From the NCBI GenBank assembly GCA_947174215.1, contig CAMWIB010000036.1:1-8904 (forward strand): 8,904 nucleotides of DNA, written 5' to 3'. The notes below the pieces were generated by a model. That model made no database searches. It was not told where the DNA came from and saw only the letters and a list, made by a program, of their open reading frames with translations. This document shows, piece by piece, positions 1-7,128 of this stretch. A program made the position numbers and the translations under genes. Position 1 is the stretch's first letter. The number at the start of each line of letters is the position of its first letter. This DNA comes from an uncultured Clostridia bacterium (lineage in GTDB: Bacteria > Bacillota > Clostridia > Christensenellales > CAG-917).

Positions 1-776
1 TCGAAGAGGAGCGCAAGCTCAAAGAAGAGGAAATCGACGTGACAATGTCCGCGCACGGCAAAAAGCTTGGCACGCTTCATCCGCTTACGCTCGTAAGGCG
101 CGAGCTTATTGAAATATTTGCCAATATGGGATTCAGCGTGGACGAAGGACCCGAAATTGAAAGCGATATTTTCAACTTTCAACTTCTCAATATCCCCAAG
201 GACCACCCGTCACGGGATATGCAGGATACGTTCTACGTGAACGAAAACTTCCTTTTGCGTACGCAGACCTCCGCGATGCAGGCGCGTATTATGAAGTCAA
301 CCGCGCCGCCTATCCGTGTGGTCGTACCGGGAAGGGTGTATAGAAGCGACGACGACGCGTCGCATAGCCCCATATTCAATCAATTTGAGGGTTTGGCGAT
401 TGACGAGCATATTACTATGGGCGACTTGCAGGGGTGCTTGCAAACCTTCGCGCAAAAGATATTCTCAAATGATACTAAGGTTCGTCTGCGCCCGTCGTAT
501 TTCCCGTTTACGGAACCGTCCGTCGAGGTGGACGTGACTTGCTCCGTATGCCACGGCAAGGGCTGTCGCGTATGTAAGGGTACGGGCTGGGTTGAGATAC
601 TTGGCGCGGGTATCGTGAATCCCGCCGTCCTCGATATGTGCGGAATAGACAGTAAAAGGTACAGCGGCTTTGCGTTCGGCTTCGGTATAGACCGTATCGC
701 AATGATTAAGTACGGTATACCAAACATCAAGCTGCTTTACGAAAACGATATGCGCTTCTTGAAGCAGTTCAACTGA
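1..776 (+). CDS. pheS: Phenylalanyl-tRNA synthetase alpha subunit, 5'-truncated by window edge
   Basis: Cytoplasmic PheRS alpha chain, which activates phenylalanine and charges tRNA-Phe as an alpha2beta2 enzyme with PheT. The frame is open from base 3. The ATG at 39 is internal, because the codons before it (EEERKLKEEEIDVT) are the end of the N-terminal coiled-coil arm and the conserved IDVT lead-in to the catalytic core, so the true start lies upstream. Class II synthetase marks follow: LGTLHPLT near 69-92, HPSRDMQDTFY near 207-239, the LLRTQTSAMQ substrate segment near 255-284, motif 2 (GRVYRSDDDASHSPIFNQFEG) near 330-392, and motif 3 (GFGIDRIAM) near 678-705. A CxxC-x4-CxxC knuckle sits at 540-575. 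The C-terminus NDMRFLKQFN is intact. The stop is 12 bp before pheT, so the two are surely co-transcribed. Any T-box leader would be outside the window. Confidence 0.97.
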   Translation, partial: EEERKLKEEEIDVTMSAHGKKLGTLHPLTLVRRELIEIFANMGFSVDEGPEIESDIFNFQLLNIPKDHPSRDMQDTFYVNENFLLRTQTSAMQARIMKSTAPPIRVVVPGRVYRSDDDASHSPIFNQFEGLAIDEHITMGDLQGCLQTFAQKIFSNDTKVRLRPSYFPFTEPSVEVDVTCSVCHGKGCRVCKGTGWVEILGAGIVNPAVLDMCGIDSKRYSGFAFGFGIDRIAMIKYGIPNIKLLYENDMRFLKQFN

Positions 777-788
777 GGAGGATAGGTT

Positions 789-3185
789 ATGTTAGCACCG
801 ATTTCATGGCTTAAAGATTTTGTAGATATAAACGTATCTCCCGAAACGCTCGCCGCTAAGCTTGTGGCGATTGGCTTTGAAGTGGAGAAAATTATTTATC
901 AGGATAAGAAGGTTAAGGACGTCGTAGTAGGTAAAATCGTTGACGTCAAACAGCATCCGAATGCGGATAGACTTCGCGTTACAAAGATAAATATCGGCGG
1001 CAAGAAGAAAATACAAGTCGTAACGAACGTACCCGTAGAAGGCGGCGAAACGATAGCCGTTGCACTTGACGGTGCTGTTCTTGCAGACGGAAGCACGATA
1101 AACGCGGGTGAGCTTCGCGGAGTGCGCAGTGAGGGTATGCTTTGCGGACTTGAAGAGGTCGGACTTACCGTTGACGACGTAGAAGGACAAAAGGCGGGTG
1201 ATATTCTTCGCTTTGCGGAAGACACAGTTCTTGGCACTCCCGCGCTCAACGCACTCGGCTATGACGACGTAATTCTCGACGTTGGCGTGACGGCAAATCG
1301 TCCCGATTGCAATAGCATTTATAAGCTCTCAAAAGAGGTTGCCGTCGCGCTTAATACAAATTGCCGCGGCTTGCATATCGGCTATGAAACTACTGACGAC
1401 AGCGTTAAGGATATGGTTTCCGTAGCGGTAAAGAACAAATCGCTTTGCCCGAGATATATGGCGGCAGGGGTTAAGAACGTCAAGGTATTCCCGTCCTCGC
1501 AGAAGGTAAAATCCCGCTTGCGTGCGGTCGGAATCCGCCCGATTAACAATATCGTGGACATAACCAACTACGTGCTTATTGAGGTCGGTCAGCCTATGCA
1601 CGCGTTCGACAGGCGCGAGATTGAGGGGGATAAAATCGTCGTTCGCAACGCGGCTAAGGACGAAATAATAGTTTCTCTCGACGGCAAGGAGAATCATCTC
1701 GATAAGAGTATGCTCGTGATTTGCGACAGCGAGAAGCCTATCGCAATCGCAGGCGTTATGGGCGGTGCAAACAGCGGTATAAAAGCGGATACGAAAGAGG
1801 TCGTGTTCGAGGCGGCAAAGTTTGCCCGCGACAATATCCGTCGCACCTCGCGTACGCTCGGACTCAGAACGGATAGCTCCGCAAGATTTGAAAAAGGAAT
1901 CGATTTCGCATCTCAGCAGGACGCAATCGAGCGCGCGCTCACACTTGTATACGAGAGCGGTAGCGGTGATATCGTAGGCGGTAAGATTGACGTAAAGGCG
2001 CCGTATCAGACCGCAAGAGAGGTAGAGTTTACAATAAAAGATATTGAGCAAATTCTCGGTTGTGAGGTTCCAAAGAGAAAGCTTATTTCCATACTTGAAA
2101 AGCTCGGTATAGAGGTTGTAAACCACGGAGATAAGCTCCTTCCCACCGTTGGCGAGGATAGAGAGGATATCGTAGGTGTGAACGATATTGCGGAAGAGTT
2201 TATTCGTGTATACGGGTATAAGCATATTAAGCCGACATTGTTCAAATTCGCAACGCTTATGACGAGCAGTGTACCGGATAAGATTAAAGTTGTCGATATG
2301 ATAAAGTCTACGCTTTGCTCCTGCGGACTGCACGAGAGTGTGACGTATTCCTTCACGTCTCCCGATTTTGCGGACAAGCTCGGGCTTGCGAAGGATGATA
2401 GCGCGAGAAAGTACGTTCGCCTGCTCAATCCGATTGGCGAGGCGCTAAGCGTAATGCGTACCACGCTTACGCACAGTATGATTGAGGCGCTTACTTACAA
2501 TCTTACCCACTTCAACAAGGACGCTTCGTTGTTCGAGGTAGCAAGGGTGTATCTGCCCAAATCGCTTCCCCTTGAAGAGCTTCCTACGGAAGAGGAAAGG
2601 CTTTGTATCGGTATGTACGGTGACGGTTGTGATTTCTTTACCGTCAAGGCGGCAGTTGAGGAAGTGCTTAGTGCGTTGAAGCTCAAAGCCGAGTACGTAC
2701 GCAGTAGCCGTCCATACTTGCATACAGGCAGAAGCGCAGAGGTTATGATAGGCGGAAAATCTGTCGGTTTTATCGGTGAAGTGCATCCGTCTACGATGCG
2801 CGGATACGGTGTTGATAACACGAGATTCTATATCGCGGAGCTGTCCATAGACGATATGTTCTCGAATAAGAATCTTGAAAAGCCAAAATTTGCGGCGTTC
2901 TCCAAGTTCCCGACGATTGAGCGCGACCTTGCAGTCGTAGTTAAGGACGAGGTGCTTGTCGGAGATATATTGAAGGCAATCGAGGGCGCAAAGATAAAGT
3001 ATCTCACGGATACGCAGGTGTTCGACACCTACAAGAGCGAGCAGATTGGCGTTGGAAAGAAGAGCGTTGGCGTTAGCTTCTCGTTCTCATCATTAGAGCG
3101 TACGCTCACCGATGACGAGATTGCGGAGCAAATGGCAAGAATACTTTCCGTATTGAAGCGCAAGGTCGGAGCCAAAATCAGATAA
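789..3185 (+). CDS. pheT: Phenylalanyl-tRNA synthetase beta subunit
   Basis: Beta chain of PheRS, responsible for tRNA-Phe binding and editing of mischarged Tyr-tRNA-Phe in this family. Length is 798 residues, normal for bacterial PheT. The ATG is set by a strong GGAGG at 777-781, 7 bases upstream and directly overlapping the end of pheS. Domains in order: an OB-fold tRNA-binding domain at about residues 44-148 (QHPNADRL, then RGVRSEGMLCG at 110-120); the B3/B4 editing region at about 216-385 (PINNIVDITNYV at 251-262, GQPMHAFD at 267-274, IAIAGVMGG at 318-326, LGLRTDSSARFEKG at 357-370); B5 at about 409-477 ending in EEFIRVYGY; the catalytic-like core at about 490-690; and a ferredoxin-fold anticodon-binding domain at about 704-798 (KFPTIERDLAVVV). 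No frameshift or missing block was seen. Confidence 0.98.
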   Translation: MLAPISWLKDFVDINVSPETLAAKLVAIGFEVEKIIYQDKKVKDVVVGKIVDVKQHPNADRLRVTKINIGGKKKIQVVTNVPVEGGETIAVALDGAVLADGSTINAGELRGVRSEGMLCGLEEVGLTVDDVEGQKAGDILRFAEDTVLGTPALNALGYDDVILDVGVTANRPDCNSIYKLSKEVAVALNTNCRGLHIGYETTDDSVKDMVSVAVKNKSLCPRYMAAGVKNVKVFPSSQKVKSRLRAVGIRPINNIVDITNYVLIEVGQPMHAFDRREIEGDKIVVRNAAKDEIIVSLDGKENHLDKSMLVICDSEKPIAIAGVMGGANSGIKADTKEVVFEAAKFARDNIRRTSRTLGLRTDSSARFEKGIDFASQQDAIERALTLVYESGSGDIVGGKIDVKAPYQTAREVEFTIKDIEQILGCEVPKRKLISILEKLGIEVVNHGDKLLPTVGEDREDIVGVNDIAEEFIRVYGYKHIKPTLFKFATLMTSSVPDKIKVVDMIKSTLCSCGLHESVTYSFTSPDFADKLGLAKDDSARKYVRLLNPIGEALSVMRTTLTHSMIEALTYNLTHFNKDASLFEVARVYLPKSLPLEELPTEEERLCIGMYGDGCDFFTVKAAVEEVLSALKLKAEYVRSSRPYLHTGRSAEVMIGGKSVGFIGEVHPSTMRGYGVDNTRFYIAELSIDDMFSNKNLEKPKFAAFSKFPTIERDLAVVVKDEVLVGDILKAIEGAKIKYLTDTQVFDTYKSEQIGVGKKSVGVSFSFSSLERTLTDDEIAEQMARILSVLKRKVGAKIR

Positions 3186-3199
3186 CAAATCAAGCTTCA

Positions 3200-3231
3200 A
3201 AAAGCTCATAATAATATAAACGAGAGCTTTT
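3200..3231 (+). other. Imperfect hairpin in the pheT-mutS2 spacer
   Basis: AAAAGCTC (3200-3207) is complementary to GAGCTTTT (3224-3231), giving an 8-bp stem with a 16-base AT-rich loop, starting 14 bases after the pheT stop codon. No run of T follows (next bases GGTTAGCG), so it is not a classical intrinsic terminator. It could be a weak attenuator, an RNA stability element or chance. The rest of the 73-bp spacer holds only the mutS2 ribosome binding site, AGGAG at 3249-3253, and no convincing promoter pair. Confidence 0.25.
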
Positions 3232-3258
3232 GGTTAGCGTGCAAACATAGGAGTATAA

Positions 3259-5307
3259 ATGTTCGATAGCAAAAGTCTTACAACCTTGGAATATCCCAAA
3301 ATCCTTGCCGAGCTTGCGGGCTTTGCTCAGTCTGCGGGCGGCAAGGAGAAGGCTAAGGCTTTACTTCCGCTTGAAAACGTGGCGGCTATTGAACACGCGC
3401 TAAGTGAAACGGATGAGGCGGATAGGGTTCTATTCGAGTTTGCGCTTAATCCGAGCTTTGCCGTTGACGATATCGAGGCTATACTTGTAAAGGCGAGCAA
3501 GGGCGCAATACTTTCTATCTCCGAAATTATGAAGGTAGGCAGAACATTGCGCACCGCAAGGCGGCTTAAAAAGACTATCGCCACCGCTAAGGACGTGCCT
3601 ATACTTGACGAAATGTCGTCGAGGCTGTATACAAACGAACAGCTTGAAAAGCGTATCTACGACGCGTTTTTGTCTGAAACCGAGGTCGCGGACAATGCGA
3701 GTGCGGAGCTTAGAGCGATTCGTATGCGGATACGCAAGATAAATGAGAATATCCGCACCAAGCTTCATATCTTCATAACTGCGCCGCAGTATTCAAAATA
3801 TTTGCAGGACAGCATAATCACGATGCGTTCTGACAGATACGTGATTCCGCTAAAAAGTGATTTTAAGGGAACTATTCTCGGACTCGTTCATGACCAGTCG
3901 GCATCGGGTTCAACGCTGTTTGTCGAGCCTATGCAGGTAGTGGAGATGAACAACGAGCTTAAAGCCGAGCTTGCAAGCGAGCAAGCGGAGATTGAGCGAA
4001 TACTGCGCAGTTTTTCAGCGTCTATTGCGGTGAGTGGCGAGAATATAGGTTGGAGCTATCAAAGCATCGTCGATATGGACGTAATATTTGCAAAGGCACA
4101 GCTTGCGCGCGTGTATAAGGCGGTTCGTCCCGAACTCAACGATGGTGGCGAGATTGTAATAAGAGAAGGCAGACATCCGCTGATTGATTCAAAGTCTGTC
4201 GTTCCCGTGACACTCGCGCTCAAAAAAGACGAACATATGTTGCTTATTACGGGACCGAATACGGGCGGTAAGACGGTTACACTCAAACTTGTAGGACTGT
4301 TTACGCTTATGGCGATGAGCGGCTTGTATATACCCGCCAAGTCGGCAATGATAAGCGTGTTTGATGGCGTGTATAGTGACATCGGCGACGAGCAAAGCAT
4401 AGAACAGAGCCTCTCAACCTTTTCCGCGCATATCAAAAACACAATCAATATTTTGAGCGTTGTGACTGATAAGTCGCTCGTGCTATTCGACGAGCTTGGC
4501 GCGGGTACTGACCCCGGCGACGGCGCGGCGCTTGCTGTGAGCATTGCGGAGCATTTGCTAAAAGTCGGCTCAAAGTCGTTTATAACCTCGCACTTCAACG
4601 ACCTTAAAGAGTTTGCGCTTGTGACTAAGGGAGTCGTTGCGGCTTCAATGGAATTTGACGCGCAAACTTTTTCACCGACGTTTAAGCTTGTTATGGGGGC
4701 GATAGGCAGTTCTAACGCGCTTGCAATCGCGCAAAAGCTCGGACTCTCAAAGGAGATTATCGATAATGCGCGCAGTAAAATATCCGCAGAGAAAAGACAG
4801 TTTGACAGCGTGCTAACCGCCGCTGAACAGACGAGAAGAAAAGCGGCGGCGCTTGTGAGTGAGGCGTCGATAGACAGAGAGGAAGCCGCAAAGGTGCTAA
4901 AAGCCGCCGAACACGAAAAGCGTATCGTTGCAGAAAAACGCGAGAAACTTGACGAGAGCATTCGCAAGGAAACAAAGCGGTTGATTGAAAACAGCGTTGA
5001 AGAGGCTAACGACGTACTCGAACAGATGAAGGAGCTACTTGAAAAGCAGGATTTGAGCGAGGCGGATTTGTTTGCCGCAAGAAATATGCGCAAGAAGCTT
5101 GAAAATATGGCGGCGAACTACGATGAGAACGCCGTCATTGAGGATACACCCGACCCAACGCCACTGCACACAGGCGATAACGTATGGGTTAAGTCTTTGC
5201 AAAAGAGGGGCAAGCTCGTATCTGTAAACAGCAGAGGTGAAGCAAATATTTCATTTGGCAAGCTTACTGCAAAGGTGAAGAACGGCGATTATTACAAGGT
5301 GAAATAA
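3259..5307 (+). CDS. mutS2: MutS2-type ATPase lacking the C-terminal Smr domain
   Basis: MutS paralogue of the MutS2 branch, a dimeric ATPase associated in other bacteria with suppression of recombination and with recognition of collided ribosomes. Start ATG has AGGAG 5 bases upstream. Residues 1-125 are the MutS2-type N-terminal helical region and about 140-290 the lever/clamp helices (RYVIPLKSDFKG at 193-204, GSTLFVEP at 217-224). The ATPase follows with Walker A GPNTGGKT at 332-339, the MutS signature DEQSIEQSLSTFSAH at 377-391, Walker B LVLFDE ending at D411-E412, and the switch histidine in TSHF (H445). About 500-615 is Lys/Glu/Ala-rich coiled coil, then a KOW-like segment at about 637-682. 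The protein ends there at 682 residues, whereas family members with Smr are near 780, so the Smr nuclease domain with its LDLR and HGxG motifs is absent. The usual PG(R)SNA turn reads IGSSNA at 482-487. The ATPase looks functional. Family assignment is firm, the biological role is inferred. Confidence 0.95.
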   Translation: MFDSKSLTTLEYPKILAELAGFAQSAGGKEKAKALLPLENVAAIEHALSETDEADRVLFEFALNPSFAVDDIEAILVKASKGAILSISEIMKVGRTLRTARRLKKTIATAKDVPILDEMSSRLYTNEQLEKRIYDAFLSETEVADNASAELRAIRMRIRKINENIRTKLHIFITAPQYSKYLQDSIITMRSDRYVIPLKSDFKGTILGLVHDQSASGSTLFVEPMQVVEMNNELKAELASEQAEIERILRSFSASIAVSGENIGWSYQSIVDMDVIFAKAQLARVYKAVRPELNDGGEIVIREGRHPLIDSKSVVPVTLALKKDEHMLLITGPNTGGKTVTLKLVGLFTLMAMSGLYIPAKSAMISVFDGVYSDIGDEQSIEQSLSTFSAHIKNTINILSVVTDKSLVLFDELGAGTDPGDGAALAVSIAEHLLKVGSKSFITSHFNDLKEFALVTKGVVAASMEFDAQTFSPTFKLVMGAIGSSNALAIAQKLGLSKEIIDNARSKISAEKRQFDSVLTAAEQTRRKAAALVSEASIDREEAAKVLKAAEHEKRIVAEKREKLDESIRKETKRLIENSVEEANDVLEQMKELLEKQDLSEADLFAARNMRKKLENMAANYDENAVIEDTPDPTPLHTGDNVWVKSLQKRGKLVSVNSRGEANISFGKLTAKVKNGDYYKVK

Positions 5308-5420
5308 GTAAAATACGCAAAGATATATTATGAATTGAACTGCAAAAATACACAAATACATAGACACAAAAGTCGAATGCGTGTAGAAATTGATAAATGC
5401 GTTCATAATGAGAAAAATAT
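5308..5420. other. AT-rich spacer between mutS2 and the membrane protein gene
   Basis: This 113-bp gap is the largest in the window and is visibly more AT-rich than the flanking genes. It would be a sensible place for a secondary promoter driving the last three plus-strand genes, but I found no good sigma-A pair. CATAAT at 5404-5409 resembles a -10 box but has only GTGTAG 17 bases upstream, and TTGAAC at 5335-5340 has no matching -10. No Smr-like coding remnant is seen in it. There is no T-tract hairpin after mutS2. Confidence 0.3.
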
Positions 5421-5921
5421 ATGACTGAACAGTATTCGCAAACAGTTGAAGTGGCGGTATCGTCAAAAGTTAAGGCGTGGCAGTGGATTGGCATAGCTTC
5501 CGTGCTGTTTTCGCTTGGATTTTTGATGCTTACGATATTTCTAAAATGGTATTTCGTGTTTGCGTTTCTCGTTCTGCTTGCGATTGGCATTGTGTATATA
5601 CATTTTTATAACACAACCGCAAAGGAATATACCTATGCTTTTTCCACTAAGCGGCTTGTGATTGTAAAGAAAGACCTGATGGGCAAACAGCGTAGAATTT
5701 TGATGTTGATGTATGAGGACGTTCTGAACTTTGGACTTATGGACGGTCTTGCGGACGACGGTGACGTCGTAGCTTGCAATGCGACGAACGAGTGCGGCGT
5801 ATATCAGATTGTATATAAAGAGGGAGAACAGACGCATAGATTGCTGTTTTCCCCCGACGATTATATGTGTGCGCTTTTGGGTGAAGTCTTGAATATGCAG
5901 GTAAATAGAGATTATGAGTGA
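5421..5921 (+). CDS. Small two-helix membrane protein with cytoplasmic beta-rich domain, function unknown
   Basis: I do not recognise this 166-residue protein with certainty. The ATG is the only usable start, since an in-frame TGA lies at 5409-5411; the ribosome binding site is weak (GAG at 5410-5412). After a short polar N-terminus ending in K16 and K18, two hydrophobic segments at about 20-40 (WIGIASVLFSLGFLMLTIF) and 43-61 (WYFVFAFLVLLAIGIVYI) form a probable helical hairpin. By the positive-inside rule both ends face the cytoplasm. The remaining hundred residues alternate in a beta-strand-like way (YTYAFSTKRLVIVKK; GVYQIVYKEG; HRLLFSPD) and end in a likely helix, which is like the bacterial PH-like domain arrangement seen in small clostridial membrane proteins, possibly the DUF6106 type. 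Its stop overlaps the start of the desulfurase by 8 bp, so the two are translationally coupled. It could be a membrane anchor or sensor, but nothing shows a substrate. Confidence 0.85.
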   Translation: MTEQYSQTVEVAVSSKVKAWQWIGIASVLFSLGFLMLTIFLKWYFVFAFLVLLAIGIVYIHFYNTTAKEYTYAFSTKRLVIVKKDLMGKQRRILMLMYEDVLNFGLMDGLADDGDVVACNATNECGVYQIVYKEGEQTHRLLFSPDDYMCALLGEVLNMQVNRDYE

Positions 5922-7065
5922 AAAATTGATATATCTTGATAATGCTGCGACTACACGTGTGAGTAAAGCTGTTGCAGACAAAATGGCAGATGCAATGACG
6001 GTAGGTTTTTACAATCCATCGGCTTTGTATGCGCGCGCCGTAGATATTTCAACGGATATAAGGCGAATGCGCAGTGATATCAGCTCTGCATTGCACGCGC
6101 CCGACGGAGAACTGTATTTTACGTCCGGCGGCACGGAAGCGAACAATACTGCGTTGTTCTGCACGAGGAAACCAAAGGGAAGCCGCATAATCGTTGGTAT
6201 GGGAGAACACGATTCTGTTTTTGCACCTGCAAACGAGCTAAAAGCACAGGGCTATGACGTACAGTTTGCGCCTATCAATACCAACGGCACGGTTGACGTA
6301 GCTGAATTTGAAAAACTGCTCAATGATAAGGTGTCGCTCGTGTCCATTATGCACGCAAGCAATGAAACGGGCGGCATAAACGATATCGGTGCGCTTGTTA
6401 GGCTCGTGCGTAGAGTTTCGCCAAACGCCATTTTTCACAGCGACGGTGTGCAGGCCGTTTGCAAAATACCTGTAAACGTGCGCTCGCTTGGAGTTGACTT
6501 GTACAGTATGTCGGCGCATAAATTCCACGGTCCAAAGGGAATAGGCGCGTTATTCGTCAAAAAAGGCACGTCTATAAAGCCTCTTTTGTACGGCGGTGGA
6601 CAGGAGAAGGGTATGCGCTCGGGTACGGAAAGCTATCCGTCTATCGTAGGCTTTGCAGAGGCTATGCGTAATGGAGTTGCTTCGAATCTTGAAAACAACT
6701 ATTCTAAAATGTCACAATATAGAGAATACTTGTTGCAAAAACTTGCGACTGAAATTGACGATATAGCCGTGATTACAAATATGAATAATTTCGTTCCGAA
6801 CGTGCTTACCGTTGCATTTAAGGACGTGCGTGGCGAGGTTTTGCTACATTCGCTTGAAAAACACGGTATCCTTGTGGGAATAGGCTCGGCGTGTAGCTCG
6901 CATCACGAAAGCCGTTTTAAGAGCTTACTCGGCTTAGACGCGCGGCATAAGGACGGAATAGTGCGTTTCAGTATGAGCGAGGAAAACGATATAAGCGAAG
7001 TTGATTTCGTTGTTGAAAAGATAAAACAAGAGCTTGCGGTTTTGACAAAATTTCGCAGAGTATAA
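5914..7065 (+). CDS. nifS: Cysteine desulfurase, NifS/IscS family (NifZ-like partner of ThiI)
   Basis: PLP-dependent class V aminotransferase-fold enzyme that takes sulfur from cysteine as an enzyme-bound persulfide, leaving alanine. Length 383 residues, normal. Visible residues: YLDNAATT near the N-terminus, the phosphate-binding SGGTEANN at 71-78, H99 in GEHDS stacking on PLP, HASNETG near 146-152, D177 and Q180 in SDGVQAV, the PLP lysine K203 in SAHKFHGPKG, GGGQEKGMRSGT near 228-239, and the persulfide cysteine C327 in GSACSSH. The start ATG lies inside the end of the preceding gene with only a weak AGAG upstream, suggesting translational coupling. Position directly before thiI, with no scaffold iscU or regulator nearby, argues for a dedicated sulfur donor to ThiI, as with NifZ in Bacillus subtilis, rather than general Fe-S assembly. 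A broader role cannot be excluded. Confidence 0.95.
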   Translation: MSEKLIYLDNAATTRVSKAVADKMADAMTVGFYNPSALYARAVDISTDIRRMRSDISSALHAPDGELYFTSGGTEANNTALFCTRKPKGSRIIVGMGEHDSVFAPANELKAQGYDVQFAPINTNGTVDVAEFEKLLNDKVSLVSIMHASNETGGINDIGALVRLVRRVSPNAIFHSDGVQAVCKIPVNVRSLGVDLYSMSAHKFHGPKGIGALFVKKGTSIKPLLYGGGQEKGMRSGTESYPSIVGFAEAMRNGVASNLENNYSKMSQYREYLLQKLATEIDDIAVITNMNNFVPNVLTVAFKDVRGEVLLHSLEKHGILVGIGSACSSHHESRFKSLLGLDARHKDGIVRFSMSEENDISEVDFVVEKIKQELAVLTKFRRV

Positions 7066-7128
7066 GAAAAACTCGGTTGAAACTGAAAATTCGTAATAAA
7101 AATCAGAATACGGTGGAGATGATTTGAT

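Noticed and set aside
425..442. Small inverted repeat TTGCA...TGCAA inside pheS
   Set aside because: Five-base stem within conserved coding sequence, expected by chance.
39..776. ATG at 39 as the real start of pheS
   Set aside because: The frame is open upstream to the window edge and encodes the conserved coiled-coil end and IDVT segment; the catalytic domain would lack its usual N-terminal arm.
1329..2333. Long minus-strand open frame of 334 codons inside pheT
   Set aside because: It lies entirely antisense to a clearly conserved gene, its predicted protein resembles no family I know, and codon bias of the sense gene explains the lack of stops.
4059..5093. Long minus-strand open frame of 344 codons inside mutS2
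   Set aside because: Its predicted product is extremely Ser/Ala/Leu-rich, which is the mirror of the Lys/Glu/Ala-rich coiled coil and ATPase on the sense strand; no ribosome binding site or family match.
5376..5402. Direct repeat AATGCGT spaced exactly 20 bp in the spacer before the membrane protein gene
   Set aside because: A 7-base repeat in a 113-bp region is not far from chance expectation and no promoter is placed to be controlled by it.
5308..5424. In-frame continuation of 38 codons after the mutS2 stop, as possible readthrough or a broken Smr domain
   Set aside because: The translated residues are Lys/Asn/Tyr-rich with no Smr motif, and the base composition changes to AT-rich spacer immediately after the stop.
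7042..7066. TTGACA and TATAAG at the end of the desulfurase gene, as a promoter for thiI
   Set aside because: The spacing is only 13 bases, too short for a sigma-A promoter, and both boxes lie in or at the end of coding sequence.
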